A DNA stretch of 21,292 nt from Ruminococcaceae bacterium UBA6413 (GTDB lineage: Bacteria; Bacillota; Clostridia; Oscillospirales; Ruminococcaceae): positions 1-21,292 of the forward strand of contig DJPL01000004.1 of NCBI GenBank assembly GCA_002437415.1, in the 5' to 3' direction. The stretch's first letter is position 1. The number at the start of each line of letters is the position of its first letter. This document shows positions 1 through 9,000 of the stretch, piece by piece. A program made the position numbers and the translations under genes. The notes below the pieces were generated by a model, which did not search any database, was not told the origin of the DNA, and saw only the letters and a program-made list of their open reading frames with translations.

Positions 1-3000
1 CCGACGGTAAGATAACAGAGCTTATAAACGGTACGGGAATATCGGCTTTATATGACGATAAGTATATCGGTTTCAGGCAGGCACAAAACAAAGATGAAAC
101 AACGCTTGACTTTACAAGGGAGTATGCCGTGTTCTCGGCGGACGGTACGGCGCTGACTGACTATTATGACCGCATAATAAAGAGCGGGGGTCTGCTTGTT
201 ATGTGCAAAGGGTACGACAGCGACAGCGGGCTTTACAACGCAAAGCTACTGCGTGTTGACACGCTTGAGCAGGTCAGCGGGGAATATCTCTGCGGGGCTG
301 ATGTGAAAGCGTATGACAGCGGAGCGGTACTGCTTAAAAAAGATGATAGCGGCTTTATAAGAGAGGTACTTATTGACGATAACGGAAATGAAGTTTATCG
401 GTGTTCTGCCGGAGCGCATATAGTAAGCGGATTTGATATCAGCGGTTATGCGTGCGTTTACGAAAAGGGAAAATACTGCGGATATACTGCCGGCGGCAAG
501 CAGTTTGAGAGTGATTTTCAGTTCGGCGAGTTCAATTGCGGGCTTGCGCCTTATTATGACAATGCAAAAATCGGATATATCAATACGGCGGGCGAAAAGG
601 TAACGGACGCTAAGTATGACGGCGCGAGCGGATATTATGCGGACGGCTATGCTTATATAAAGAGCGGCACGGAGTATTCGGTTATAGATATGAGCGGTAA
701 TACCGTAATAGAAAAGCTCGGCTATGCGGCGGACAAGCTGATGTTTGCGGATACGGTGCACAGCTGGTACGACCCTGAGGACTTTGAGGGGTTTGACGGG
801 GAGAATATGTTTATCGGTGAAAACTATTTTGCCGAGCTCGTAAGCAATATAGAAAGCGATAAAACGTATGACGATACATACAGCGATATGACGCTTGTAA
901 CAAAGGACAAGAAGATACTGAGCGGAACATACAGAAAGCTGAATGAGGGTTATTATATTGACGACGGGTATTTTCTTGTTTATAATATATCTGAGCAAAA
1001 CAGGAGAATTATTACGCCGGACAGCGACTATTCCGAATATGATGAGATAAAAGACGAAATAACAAATGCGTCGGTGATTGATACCGATTGCGCAAGGCTG
1101 GTAAGATATTCCGGCGAAAGCAACACGGTGGCGGAGGATATGTTCGGCAACCGCTATATAATCGGCGGTTCATCGGCAAAGGCGACAATGTTGCAATATA
1201 CAGCCTGCAATCTGACCGGTACGCAGTGGCAGAACCAGATGATGATATCCGACAACAGGTTAAGACCTGTGCTGACTGTTTCTTCACAGGCAAATTTCGG
1301 CGTAAGGGAGTACGGCGATACGCTGTATATTTCATCTTATAAGTCAGAGCGGCAGACCGATGAAAAGTTCAAATACTACGTGCTTATCGACAAGAACAAC
1401 GGACACGTTTTTATGTATGACGATAAGGCACTGACAATGGTCGGAAATTATTTTTGCGGTATCAAGTCATCTGGCATTCTGTCATACTACTATACGGCTT
1501 ACGGAAAGAAGCTCGGAGAGTTTATATATGCAAGGGCATACGGCGACAGGCTGATGTGCTTTGATTATGACAAATATTATATTTATGACAAGTACGGTCA
1601 GCTCCTTGCAGAGTATGAAAATAAGCCGAGAATAAGCGAAAACAGCGGCAGTGTGGTTGTAAGAAACGCAGACGGAAGCTTCACCTGCTATGACAGGGAT
1701 CTCAACGTTATTCTTGAAACAAGGTATGACATACAGCCGCTTGAAAACGGATATATGGCTTACTGCGAGGCTGAGAACGGCAAGATAGGATTTCTTGATA
1801 GAAAGGGAAATGTTGCGATCGGGGCAAAGTATGAATTTGTCGGTGCGATGTCACCGGACGGATATTTTGTAACAAAGGTCCGCAGAGATTTCAGCGATAT
1901 ACTTTCGGAAGTATACGCAAGGGGTCCTATCGATGTAACGATATATGACCGCGAAGGCAATGAGGCGGCAGAAAATATGGGCGGAATGTACAATGCGGGA
2001 AACAGCGCGACGGACGGATATTCGCCGCTTGATTTCTATGCGGGAGCAGAGTACTGCGAGAATACGCCCGATATACTTAAAAATATCGAGTGTTACATAG
2101 CGCCTGATGAAAACGGCAAAGAAGACCGCTATATAGATATATACGGAAATTATCATTATGAAGAGTATGCGGTAAGCAATATCGGCGATTATTATATGAG
2201 TGCCGGTATAATCGACAGCACATCTGCGGTGCTCAGCGTGCTTATGTATGACGAAACAGGTAAAAACTCAAGGGCGGTAAGCTATTATCTGAACCTTGAC
2301 GGCACACCGCTTGTAAAGGGCGACAGGACGCTTACACGACTGTCGGGCTTTGTCGCGGGAGAAGGCGCAGACGGCGGGTACAATATCTACGGAGGACGCG
2401 GAAAGGTACTGCTCAGCGATATAAAAATAGAGAAAAGCGAGTATACGGATGATTGGCAAAATGAAATATACATTCAAAAAGCAGGCAACAGTATGGCTTT
2501 CAAAGATGAAAGCGGCACGAGGGTGTTTGATCTGACAACACAGGAGGTGCTGTATGAAGCTCCGGATAAATATCTTAATCTGATAGCGGAAAACCTTATT
2601 TCGTATGACATAATTCACGGTGATACATATGAAACGGCTTACAGAAACCTTGACAACGGCAAGGAGTATCGCGGTGAAGGGCGAACGGACTTTTTCAACA
2701 TTGAGGCAGGAAAAAGAGCGGAGTTCCCGCTGAAGTTTGTAAGGTGCGGGAATAATATTACCGGTGGAAGTACAATGGGCGATAACGGCTATGATTCTTT
2801 AAGCTTGTATCAGCTTGATGAAAATATGGAGGCGAGCCTTGTACGCAGTTATACGGCAGGCGAGGGAGAATATTTCGAAGCTTGGATGTATGACACCGGG
2901 AAATGGATATATGTTCTTAGAAGCGCCGATAAAGCAGAGAACGGTACATTGAAATATACATTCTTCAGCGGATCGCTCGAAAAGACAGTAACGGTTGAAA

Positions 3001-3128
3001 ATGTAGTTAATATCGGCTATACCGGCACAACCGAAATATTCATATCGGTGCATGATAAAGAAAAAACCGGAAAATACAAGCTTGATGTGGAAAGTATGGA
3101 GCTTACGGAAGTAAAGACAGGAGAATAA
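1..3128 (+). CDS. WG-repeat protein, 5' end outside the window
   Basis: The reading frame is open from base 3 to the TAA at 3126-3128, so the gene begins upstream; the GTG at 129 lies inside it and is not its start. The visible part (about 1041 codons) is full of WG-type beta-repeat units of the form GK-I-GY-I-N/D-x-x-G-x-x-x, for example around 571-660 and 1771-1860, alternating with Tyr/Asp/Gly-rich strands. It aligns along its length with the next gene: its GTG-129 valine matches residue 270 of that protein, so roughly 230 residues are probably missing. By analogy the missing part should hold a zinc ribbon and a membrane segment (inference). WG repeats are thought to form extracytoplasmic beta structures; no enzymatic motif is visible. 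Stop and next start are 3 nt apart, so the two genes are surely co-transcribed. Function unknown. Confidence 0.85.
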   Translation, partial: DGKITELINGTGISALYDDKYIGFRQAQNKDETTLDFTREYAVFSADGTALTDYYDRIIKSGGLLVMCKGYDSDSGLYNAKLLRVDTLEQVSGEYLCGADVKAYDSGAVLLKKDDSGFIREVLIDDNGNEVYRCSAGAHIVSGFDISGYACVYEKGKYCGYTAGGKQFESDFQFGEFNCGLAPYYDNAKIGYINTAGEKVTDAKYDGASGYYADGYAYIKSGTEYSVIDMSGNTVIEKLGYAADKLMFADTVHSWYDPEDFEGFDGENMFIGENYFAELVSNIESDKTYDDTYSDMTLVTKDKKILSGTYRKLNEGYYIDDGYFLVYNISEQNRRIITPDSDYSEYDEIKDEITNASVIDTDCARLVRYSGESNTVAEDMFGNRYIIGGSSAKATMLQYTACNLTGTQWQNQMMISDNRLRPVLTVSSQANFGVREYGDTLYISSYKSERQTDEKFKYYVLIDKNNGHVFMYDDKALTMVGNYFCGIKSSGILSYYYTAYGKKLGEFIYARAYGDRLMCFDYDKYYIYDKYGQLLAEYENKPRISENSGSVVVRNADGSFTCYDRDLNVILETRYDIQPLENGYMAYCEAENGKIGFLDRKGNVAIGAKYEFVGAMSPDGYFVTKVRRDFSDILSEVYARGPIDVTIYDREGNEAAENMGGMYNAGNSATDGYSPLDFYAGAEYCENTPDILKNIECYIAPDENGKEDRYIDIYGNYHYEEYAVSNIGDYYMSAGIIDSTSAVLSVLMYDETGKNSRAVSYYLNLDGTPLVKGDRTLTRLSGFVAGEGADGGYNIYGGRGKVLLSDIKIEKSEYTDDWQNEIYIQKAGNSMAFKDESGTRVFDLTTQEVLYEAPDKYLNLIAENLISYDIIHGDTYETAYRNLDNGKEYRGEGRTDFFNIEAGKRAEFPLKFVRCGNNITGGSTMGDNGYDSLSLYQLDENMEASLVRSYTAGEGEYFEAWMYDTGKWIYVLRSADKAENGTLKYTFFSGSLEKTVTVENVVNIGYTGTTEIFISVHDKEKTGKYKLDVESMELTEVKTGE

Positions 3129-3131
3129 TAA

Positions 3132-6100
3132 ATGAGCAAGGTGTGTCCTAATTGCAAACGCGAAATAGACGAGGATTTGAAATTCTGCCCGTTCTGTGCG
3201 GCGTTTACCGGGGATAAAAACGATCAAAAGAAGAAAAGCCGCATAGGGGTTATTATCGGCGGCATTGCGGGAGCGGCTGTGATCGGCGGCGCGGCTGTCG
3301 CGGTGTTCGCGTTTGATATTTTCGGGATATTTCAAAATACGCCCGAGGTGCTTTACGGCAGTGGCGAGAAGCTGTTTAATATGTCGCTGTCGCCTGCAAA
3401 GAGCGGGGATAAGTGGGGTTATATCGGCGAGGACGGAAAGTTCAGGATAGAGCCGCAGTTTGACTGTGCATATCCGTTTGACGAAAATGTAAACGGAAAC
3501 GCCGCAGTGAGCAACGAAAGCGGCTACGGCTTTATAAACAGCAAGGGCGAGTTTACGGTCGAGCCGAAGTTCAGGCTTGCGTCATATTACAGCGACAACG
3601 GATTTTCGGCGGTGACCGATAATGACGGATATATGCTGTATGTTGACAGCAAGGGCAGGACGGTGTATGACGAGAAGCATTTTACATATGCTCACCCCTT
3701 TGAAAACGGAGCGCCGTATACTTTTGCATATACCGTTATGACGCAGGACACTAAAAATGATAAGGGTGAAACGGTCGGCGATATCACAGATGAATATTAT
3801 CTTTTGTCTGCGGACGGAAAGACGGTGACCGGACTTCCCGACAGGATGGGCATAGACTGTGTGTTCGGCGAATACTATGTCGGATTTACGAAGAATGTCA
3901 ATGAGGGAAGCAACGATTTTACCAAAAGAAGCTATGCTGTTTTCTCGGCAGACGGTGAAATGAAGAGCGACGAATGGTACGACAGGATATTTGTAACGGA
4001 CGAGTTTGTGCTGATGTGCAAAACGGACAATGAAACGCGGATATATAAGGCGGCGGTGTATGACAGAGAGCTTAATAAGTTAAGCGATGAATATTACTGT
4101 GACAGAAATCCCGAATTTGCCGACAGCGGGCTTGTGCTGATAAAGCGTGACGGTGAGCGTTTCAGAAAAGTGCTTGTGAATAAAAACGGAGGTAAACTTG
4201 ACGAGGTTTACGCCACAACAGACGGCACGGACATAATAAGCGCGTTTGATGTCAGCGGTATTGCGTGCGTATATGAAAAGGGTAAGTACTGCGGGTATAC
4301 GGTAAACGGCAAAGCCTTTGAGTGCGACTATGCGTTTACGGCGTTCAACAGCGGGCTTGCGCCGTATTACGACAACGGAAAGATCGGATATATAAATGCA
4401 GGCGGAGAGGTCGTAATAAATGCACAGTATGATGCGGCATCGGAGTTCTATGCGGACGGTTATGCGTATGTGTTTGTAAACGGGGAATACAGCATTATAG
4501 ATACTAAGGGTCAGGCTGTAGCGGAAAATCTCAGCTTCGCTCCGACAAAGCTTGTAAATAACAGTGTAAACCACGGCTGGTATACACCAAAAGATTTTGA
4601 CGGGGCAGAGTATTATGAAAATGCGGTGAATTACGGTACGTTTGCAGTAAAGACAGAAAGCGAAAACTCCGACTATTTTAACAAAGAATATGTTAATAAG
4701 CTTGTGTATGCCGCGAACGGAGATGAGGTAAGGGAGAACTCCGATTTGCTGAGGAACTACGGCGAGTTTGAGGACGGATACGCTATAGTAGATAAGAACG
4801 GATATTATCTTGTCGACAGCAAGGTAAATGTAATACCGATACCGTCGGACGGAATGGATAAGCTGTATACGACAAAATATGCAGACGAGTATTTCTACGG
4901 CGTTGTGGGAAGCGGAAGTAAGGATCCGCTCGCTATGACCGATGTCAACAAGAACGCGATAACGCTTTCCGACTATGACGGACTGTACAGCGGCAATGAC
5001 TGTCTGTTCTTAAGTAACAGAAACGATGAAAATCTGTATCATAACCGATATAGGGTGTATAACGGCAAGCTTTATCAACCTCTGACGATAGAAACAAACA
5101 ACTATCTCGGACTTTATGAGAACACGGAGCATACGGTAATGCTGTCGTGCACATATTACGGCACTGTTGATATGAGCAATGATATCCGCCGCGTTATTGA
5201 CAGCGAAACCGGAGAATGTCTGCTGAGCTATAAGCAGGATAACGGTGCGCTCGAATATATGAATGAATATTTTATACGCATCAGCAGTGACGGAGCTTCA
5301 GACTACATCGATGTAAGCGGCGATTCGTATCTTGAAAAAAGCGATAACGAGTATTATACGGTGTACGGAAAAAGAATAGGTGCGTTTGTTTATGCGTCTG
5401 CCTGTGACGACAAGCTTCTTGCTGTAACGGATGACGGAAAATTCAGAGTGTACAGCAGGTACGGCGAGCTGCTCGGGGAATACGACTATGCTTGTATGAA
5501 CGAAAAGTCGCAGTATATTGTTGTAGAGCGGGACGGAAAATATGTCTGCCTTGACAGGAGAATGAACGAGGTGTTTGTCGGTGAGCAACCCTTCAATCCG
5601 CCTGTGAACGGGTATGCGGCTTATGCTGATACCGACAGCGGTAAGATAGGATATCTCAATATGACAGGCGAGGTCGTAATACCTGCGTTTACGGAGTTCG
5701 CGGCGGACTTCTCGACTGACGGATATGCAAGAATAGCTGAGTACGCCGAGGTCGATGCGATATATGATGATACATCATCGCTTGAACTTCTGACCGATGA
5801 GGAGTTGATAGACACAAGCGGCAAAACGGTTTATGAAAGCAAAAACGCAAATCTTGAAACCAAAGGCTTCAGCTATGACGGTCAGTATTTCAAGACGATC
5901 TACTCTTTTGCAGACGGATATAAATTTATAATCGACTATTGTAAGGAGCATAATGAAGAAATAGCCGGCGGCAGTTACGTTGATGTTACTCATGCCTGCA
6001 AGTCTTCCTTACGCGACGGTATCTATGACGCTGCCGGTAATATAATGTATCAGCTTATACCGATGACGAAAAAAATCTTCTCTGCTCTGAGCGCAACCAT

Positions 6101-6677
6101 ACTTTATGACGGAACACCTGTAATACAGGCTTATTACAGAAGGGTGATCTCCGATAATGACGCTGTATATGATCAGATATCCGAATTACGGATCTACGGG
6201 CTTGACGGTAACGAAATAAAGATCAACAAACGAGGATCATATTATGGGGGTAATAACAGAAACGGTGTTTCCGGCGTTTTTATTAACGGATATATTTATG
6301 AGATAGTAAATAACAGTGACGGCTCGGGAAATACGATATATATCTACGGCAGTGACGGCAGTGATATTTTTTCTATGCATTCTGCCGAGAACTATAGTAT
6401 CGAATATCTGAAGGAAGAGAGAGGATATATGTTCGTATACAGCTATTATACAGGAGAAGAACAACGTGACGACCAACAGTATCTGGTCGATGTGCTTACT
6501 CCCGACGGAAAGACGGTTTTAAGCTGTGATAATGCAGTAACCGGTTATGGAGGATTTACTTCCGACAATGAAATCTATATCACTTGCATGGATGATGACG
6601 GTTCTTTTGAGAACAGGATATTCTCTGCAGAAACAGGGGAGTTTATCAGGAAAGAGGTGACGGTTTTGTATGCGTAA
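3132..6677 (+). CDS. Zinc-ribbon, membrane-anchored WG-repeat protein
   Basis: An 1181-residue protein. Residues 5-22 form a zinc ribbon with cysteines at 5, 8, 19 and 22 (CPNC and CPFC). A basic stretch (KKKSR, 33-37) precedes a Gly/Ala-rich membrane segment at about 38-61, which suggests a cytoplasmic ribbon and an external C-terminal region. From residue 95 on there are WG-type repeats: the first has the classic WGYI (95-98), others appear near 417 (KIGYIN) and 838 (KIGYLN), each followed by a G-E/K-V/F-x-I-x-P/A-x-F/Y strand. The start is ATG 3132, with AGGAGA at 3119-3124 inside the end of the previous gene. The protein is a tandem paralogue of that gene. The family architecture (zinc_ribbon plus WG) is known in Clostridia, but its role is not; surface or envelope sensing or binding would be a guess. 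Confidence 0.88.
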   Translation: MSKVCPNCKREIDEDLKFCPFCAAFTGDKNDQKKKSRIGVIIGGIAGAAVIGGAAVAVFAFDIFGIFQNTPEVLYGSGEKLFNMSLSPAKSGDKWGYIGEDGKFRIEPQFDCAYPFDENVNGNAAVSNESGYGFINSKGEFTVEPKFRLASYYSDNGFSAVTDNDGYMLYVDSKGRTVYDEKHFTYAHPFENGAPYTFAYTVMTQDTKNDKGETVGDITDEYYLLSADGKTVTGLPDRMGIDCVFGEYYVGFTKNVNEGSNDFTKRSYAVFSADGEMKSDEWYDRIFVTDEFVLMCKTDNETRIYKAAVYDRELNKLSDEYYCDRNPEFADSGLVLIKRDGERFRKVLVNKNGGKLDEVYATTDGTDIISAFDVSGIACVYEKGKYCGYTVNGKAFECDYAFTAFNSGLAPYYDNGKIGYINAGGEVVINAQYDAASEFYADGYAYVFVNGEYSIIDTKGQAVAENLSFAPTKLVNNSVNHGWYTPKDFDGAEYYENAVNYGTFAVKTESENSDYFNKEYVNKLVYAANGDEVRENSDLLRNYGEFEDGYAIVDKNGYYLVDSKVNVIPIPSDGMDKLYTTKYADEYFYGVVGSGSKDPLAMTDVNKNAITLSDYDGLYSGNDCLFLSNRNDENLYHNRYRVYNGKLYQPLTIETNNYLGLYENTEHTVMLSCTYYGTVDMSNDIRRVIDSETGECLLSYKQDNGALEYMNEYFIRISSDGASDYIDVSGDSYLEKSDNEYYTVYGKRIGAFVYASACDDKLLAVTDDGKFRVYSRYGELLGEYDYACMNEKSQYIVVERDGKYVCLDRRMNEVFVGEQPFNPPVNGYAAYADTDSGKIGYLNMTGEVVIPAFTEFAADFSTDGYARIAEYAEVDAIYDDTSSLELLTDEELIDTSGKTVYESKNANLETKGFSYDGQYFKTIYSFADGYKFIIDYCKEHNEEIAGGSYVDVTHACKSSLRDGIYDAAGNIMYQLIPMTKKIFSALSATILYDGTPVIQAYYRRVISDNDAVYDQISELRIYGLDGNEIKINKRGSYYGGNNRNGVSGVFINGYIYEIVNNSDGSGNTIYIYGSDGSDIFSMHSAENYSIEYLKEERGYMFVYSYYTGEEQRDDQQYLVDVLTPDGKTVLSCDNAVTGYGGFTSDNEIYITCMDDDGSFENRIFSAETGEFIRKEVTVLYA

Positions 6678-6703
6678 GGGGGTATGGACTGTAGGATAAA
6701 TGC

Positions 6704-6732
6704 TTGACAGGCATAAAGTGTTATGATATACT
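6704..6732 (+). promoter_or_regulatory. Sigma-A type promoter upstream of the LRR gene
   Basis: TTGACA at 6704-6709 and TATACT at 6727-6732 are separated by exactly 17 nt, with a TG dinucleotide one base before the -10 (extended -10). It starts 27 bp after the WG gene's stop. The predicted transcript would begin near 6738 and must pass the terminator-like hairpin at 6812-6841 to reach the LRR gene at 6879. Confidence 0.75.
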
Positions 6733-6775
6733 GGGTACAGCAAGCATAAAGATACAGTTGCTATCCGTGGGAGAT

Positions 6776-6809
6776 ATATTGATATCGGCGGCATACACAT
6801 ATTGATATC
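6776..6809 (+). repeat. 11-bp direct repeat in the LRR-gene leader
   Basis: ATATTGATATC occurs at 6776-6786 and again at 6799-6809, 23 bp apart. Its GATATC half is self-complementary, so the two copies could also pair with each other (6781-6786 with 6804-6809) in a transcript. The repeats could be a protein-binding site or part of a leader RNA fold; the sequence alone does not decide. Confidence 0.5.
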
Positions 6810-6811
6810 AG

Positions 6812-6841
6812 GGCACGGCTCACGGAGAGCTGTGCCTTTTT
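6812..6841 (+). terminator. Intrinsic terminator between promoter and LRR gene
   Basis: GGCACGGCTC (6812-6821) pairs with GAGCTGTGCC (6827-6836), ten base pairs with one G-U, around an ACGGA loop, followed by five T. It can end transcripts of the WG genes. Because it also lies downstream of the promoter at 6704-6732, it could act as an attenuator or define a small RNA of about 100 nt. Confidence 0.75.
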
Positions 6842-6878
6842 GCGTTTGAGATCGAAGTAAGTATAAGGAGAGGATCTT

Positions 6879-8885
6879 ATGAAAGTGAAAAAGTGGTTGT
6901 TGGCTATTGCGGCTTTCGCGGTTATGGCAGTGGCGTGCGCTGTTGCGGCAGGAGCGGAGACTTATGAGGAAACTGATGGGGCATTTTATTATAAAGTACT
7001 GGATGATGGTACGATATGTATTACTAATTGGGGCAGTTATAATTACACGGAAGAGGTCATTTGTGAAATTCCGGCTACAATAGACGGAAAAATCGTTACA
7101 ACTATGGATGGCGGATTCTTTTTTGATTCAACGCCACCGAAATACTTATCGATACCGGAAACGGTTACATATATAAATGAAGATATGTTCAAATGGACAG
7201 ATGGATATATTAACGATATTACTGTATCGGATAATAATAAAAATTATTCTTCGGTCGATGGTGTACTATACAATAAAGATAAAACTGAACTGATATATTA
7301 TCCTGCCGGAAAGTGTGGTGAATGTGTTATACCGAAATCTGTCAAGTATATTAACGATTCGGCTTTCAGAGGTAATGAAAACATAACACAAGTTTCTGTA
7401 GAAACAGGAAATAATTATTATACGGTTGAAAACGGCATTTTGTTTACTAAAGATAAAACGAAGTTGGTAAAATATCCGTGTCAGCTTGCGAATACAAGTT
7501 ACAATGTTCCTGACAGTGTTATTGATATCGGCAGTTGGGCTTTTTACGGCAACGGAAATATATCATCGATAAATTTTACCGATTCGATAAAAAGCATAGG
7601 TGAATGCTGTTTTGACAAGTGTTATAATATTGAATTAACGAATATACCAAGAAAAATTGAATATCTTGGTGGATACGCATTCGGAGGACGGCTTAAAGCA
7701 CAAACTCTGATAATGCCAAAAACATTGAGCAAATTAGGATTGCACGATGTAGCGGCTCGTGTAAGCAGATATGCATTTTATAATTGCGAAATTGAGAATG
7801 TAATATATGAAGACGGAACGGTAGCTTTATATAGTGCAACAGTTCAATATTGCAATTCACTAAAGAGTGTTACTATACCGAAAAGTGTGACAGAAATATG
7901 TGGTAATGCTTATGAGGATTTAGGATTTATGTACGGTCAAAAGATCGACAACTTCAAAATCTACTGCTACAGCGGTACAGAGGGTGAAAAGTATGCTATA
8001 GACAACGGCTTTGATTATGTACTTCTTGACAAGTTACCCATACTCTCAAAAGTAACCGGCGCAAAGCTCACCGGTAGGGCGGCAGACGCGCTTAGGATAA
8101 ACTGGAGTAAGAATGCTTCGGCTGACGGATATATTGTTGAGATGTATCAGAATGGCAAGTGGGCGCGTGTTGCTAAGATTACAAGCAATAGCACCACAAC
8201 ATTCAGAAAAGCGGGTCTTAAGGCAGGCACTGTTTACAAGTTCAGAGTTAAAGCCTACAAGATGTATGGCAGTACCGCGGTTTACAGTGATTACAGCGCA
8301 ACACTGTCTGCACGCACTAATCCGTCTGTTATAAAGGGCGCAAAGCTTGGCGGTAGGGCGGCTGACGCGCTCCGTATCAACTGGACAAAGAACACCTCAG
8401 CCGACGGCTACATAGTAGAAAAGTATCAGAATGGCAAGTGGGCACGTGTTGTTAAAATCACAAACAACAGCACAACGACTTTCAGAAAAGCAGGACTTAA
8501 GGCTTCGACAGTGTATAAGTTCAGAGTAAGAGCTTACAAGATGAGCGGTAGCACGGCGCTTTATGGTAATTATAGTGCAACTGTTACGGCAAGAACAAAT
8601 CCCTCAACTGTTAAGGGCGTGAAGATAGTGGGCAAGGCTAAGGACGCGCTCAGAGTAAGCTGGACTAAGAATACTTCTGCTCAGGGTTATATTGTAGAAA
8701 TGTACAAGGGCGGAAAGTGGGTAAGAGTTGCTAAAATTACAAACGGCAATACGACTACTTTCAGAAAGGCGGGGCTTGCAAAGAATACTGCTTATAAGTT
8801 CAGGGTTAAAGCTTATCATATGAGTGGTAAGACGGCGCTTTATGGTGGATACGGAAGTGTGAGTGGGAAGACGTTAGCTAAGTAA
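6879..8885 (+). CDS. Secreted BspA-type LRR protein with three FN3 domains
   Basis: 668 residues. A signal peptide (1-26) has a KVKK basic end, a hydrophobic core and an AGA cleavage site before Glu27. Residues about 60-345 contain BspA-like leucine-rich repeats (LRR_5), recognisable from IP-x-SV-x-x-I-x-x-x-AF units near 92, 151, 210 and 333, in some places interrupted by a D-x-V/I-L-Y/F-x-KDKT-x-L-x-YP hairpin. Three fibronectin type III domains follow at about 391-483, 484-576 and 577-668, each with the same ADALRINW, DGYIVE, FRKAGL and YKFRV-AY segments. There is no LPXTG or other anchor, so it is probably released or held non-covalently. ATG 6879 has AAGGAG at 6865-6870. BspA-like repeats generally mediate binding to proteins, mucins or other cells; the ligand here is unknown. 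The LRR half is visibly more A/T-rich than the FN3 half and the flanking genes. Confidence 0.88.
   Translation: MKVKKWLLAIAAFAVMAVACAVAAGAETYEETDGAFYYKVLDDGTICITNWGSYNYTEEVICEIPATIDGKIVTTMDGGFFFDSTPPKYLSIPETVTYINEDMFKWTDGYINDITVSDNNKNYSSVDGVLYNKDKTELIYYPAGKCGECVIPKSVKYINDSAFRGNENITQVSVETGNNYYTVENGILFTKDKTKLVKYPCQLANTSYNVPDSVIDIGSWAFYGNGNISSINFTDSIKSIGECCFDKCYNIELTNIPRKIEYLGGYAFGGRLKAQTLIMPKTLSKLGLHDVAARVSRYAFYNCEIENVIYEDGTVALYSATVQYCNSLKSVTIPKSVTEICGNAYEDLGFMYGQKIDNFKIYCYSGTEGEKYAIDNGFDYVLLDKLPILSKVTGAKLTGRAADALRINWSKNASADGYIVEMYQNGKWARVAKITSNSTTTFRKAGLKAGTVYKFRVKAYKMYGSTAVYSDYSATLSARTNPSVIKGAKLGGRAADALRINWTKNTSADGYIVEKYQNGKWARVVKITNNSTTTFRKAGLKASTVYKFRVRAYKMSGSTALYGNYSATVTARTNPSTVKGVKIVGKAKDALRVSWTKNTSAQGYIVEMYKGGKWVRVAKITNGNTTTFRKAGLAKNTAYKFRVKAYHMSGKTALYGGYGSVSGKTLAK
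8053..8870 (+). repeat. Three tandem FN3-coding repeats, 279-bp period
   Basis: The segment GCAAAGCT at 8061 recurs at 8340 and, slightly diverged, at 8619, giving an exact 279-bp (93-codon) period. The copies remain similar at nucleotide level in their central parts (the CAGAATGGCAAGTGGGC stretch is identical in copies 1 and 2), which suggests duplication by recombination and continuing homogenisation. Confidence 0.85.
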
Positions 8886-8913
8886 TTGCTAGTGAATAAA
8901 AGTTAATAATATG

Positions 8914-8949
8914 ACCGGGCGGCGATGTTAAGATCGTCGCTCGGTTTTT
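8914..8949 (+). terminator. Intrinsic terminator of the LRR-FN3 gene
   Basis: A 12-bp stem with two G-U pairs joins ACCGGGCGGCGA (8914-8925) and TCGTCGCTCGGT (8934-8945) around an 8-nt loop, followed by a run of five T. It starts 28 bp after the stop codon. Confidence 0.88.
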
Positions 8950-8979
8950 GTGCGTGGGGTATGTGGGGAAATGAATGAT

Positions 8980-9000
8980 GAATAATGAATAATGAATAAT
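8980..9000 (+). repeat. Short tandem repeat (GAATAAT)x3
   Basis: Three perfect heptamers GAATAAT occupy 8980-9000. They sit directly before a perfect hairpin, TGCGCC (9006-9011) with GGCGCA (9015-9020), at the left edge of the hairpin-rich noncoding stretch. Confidence 0.8.

Noticed and set aside
129..131. GTG as start of the first gene
   Set aside because: The frame is open to base 3 and the upstream residues align with the paralogue, so the codon is internal.
246..998. Long open frame on the minus strand inside the first WG gene
   Set aside because: It is the shadow of a Tyr/Asp/Gly-rich + strand gene; similar shadows occur at the matching place of the paralogue (4080-4574). No ribosome binding site, and the translation is Ile/Arg-rich without domains.
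6733..6878. Known riboswitch in the LRR leader
   Set aside because: I could not match the conserved core of any class I know; kept only as a possible attenuator or small RNA.
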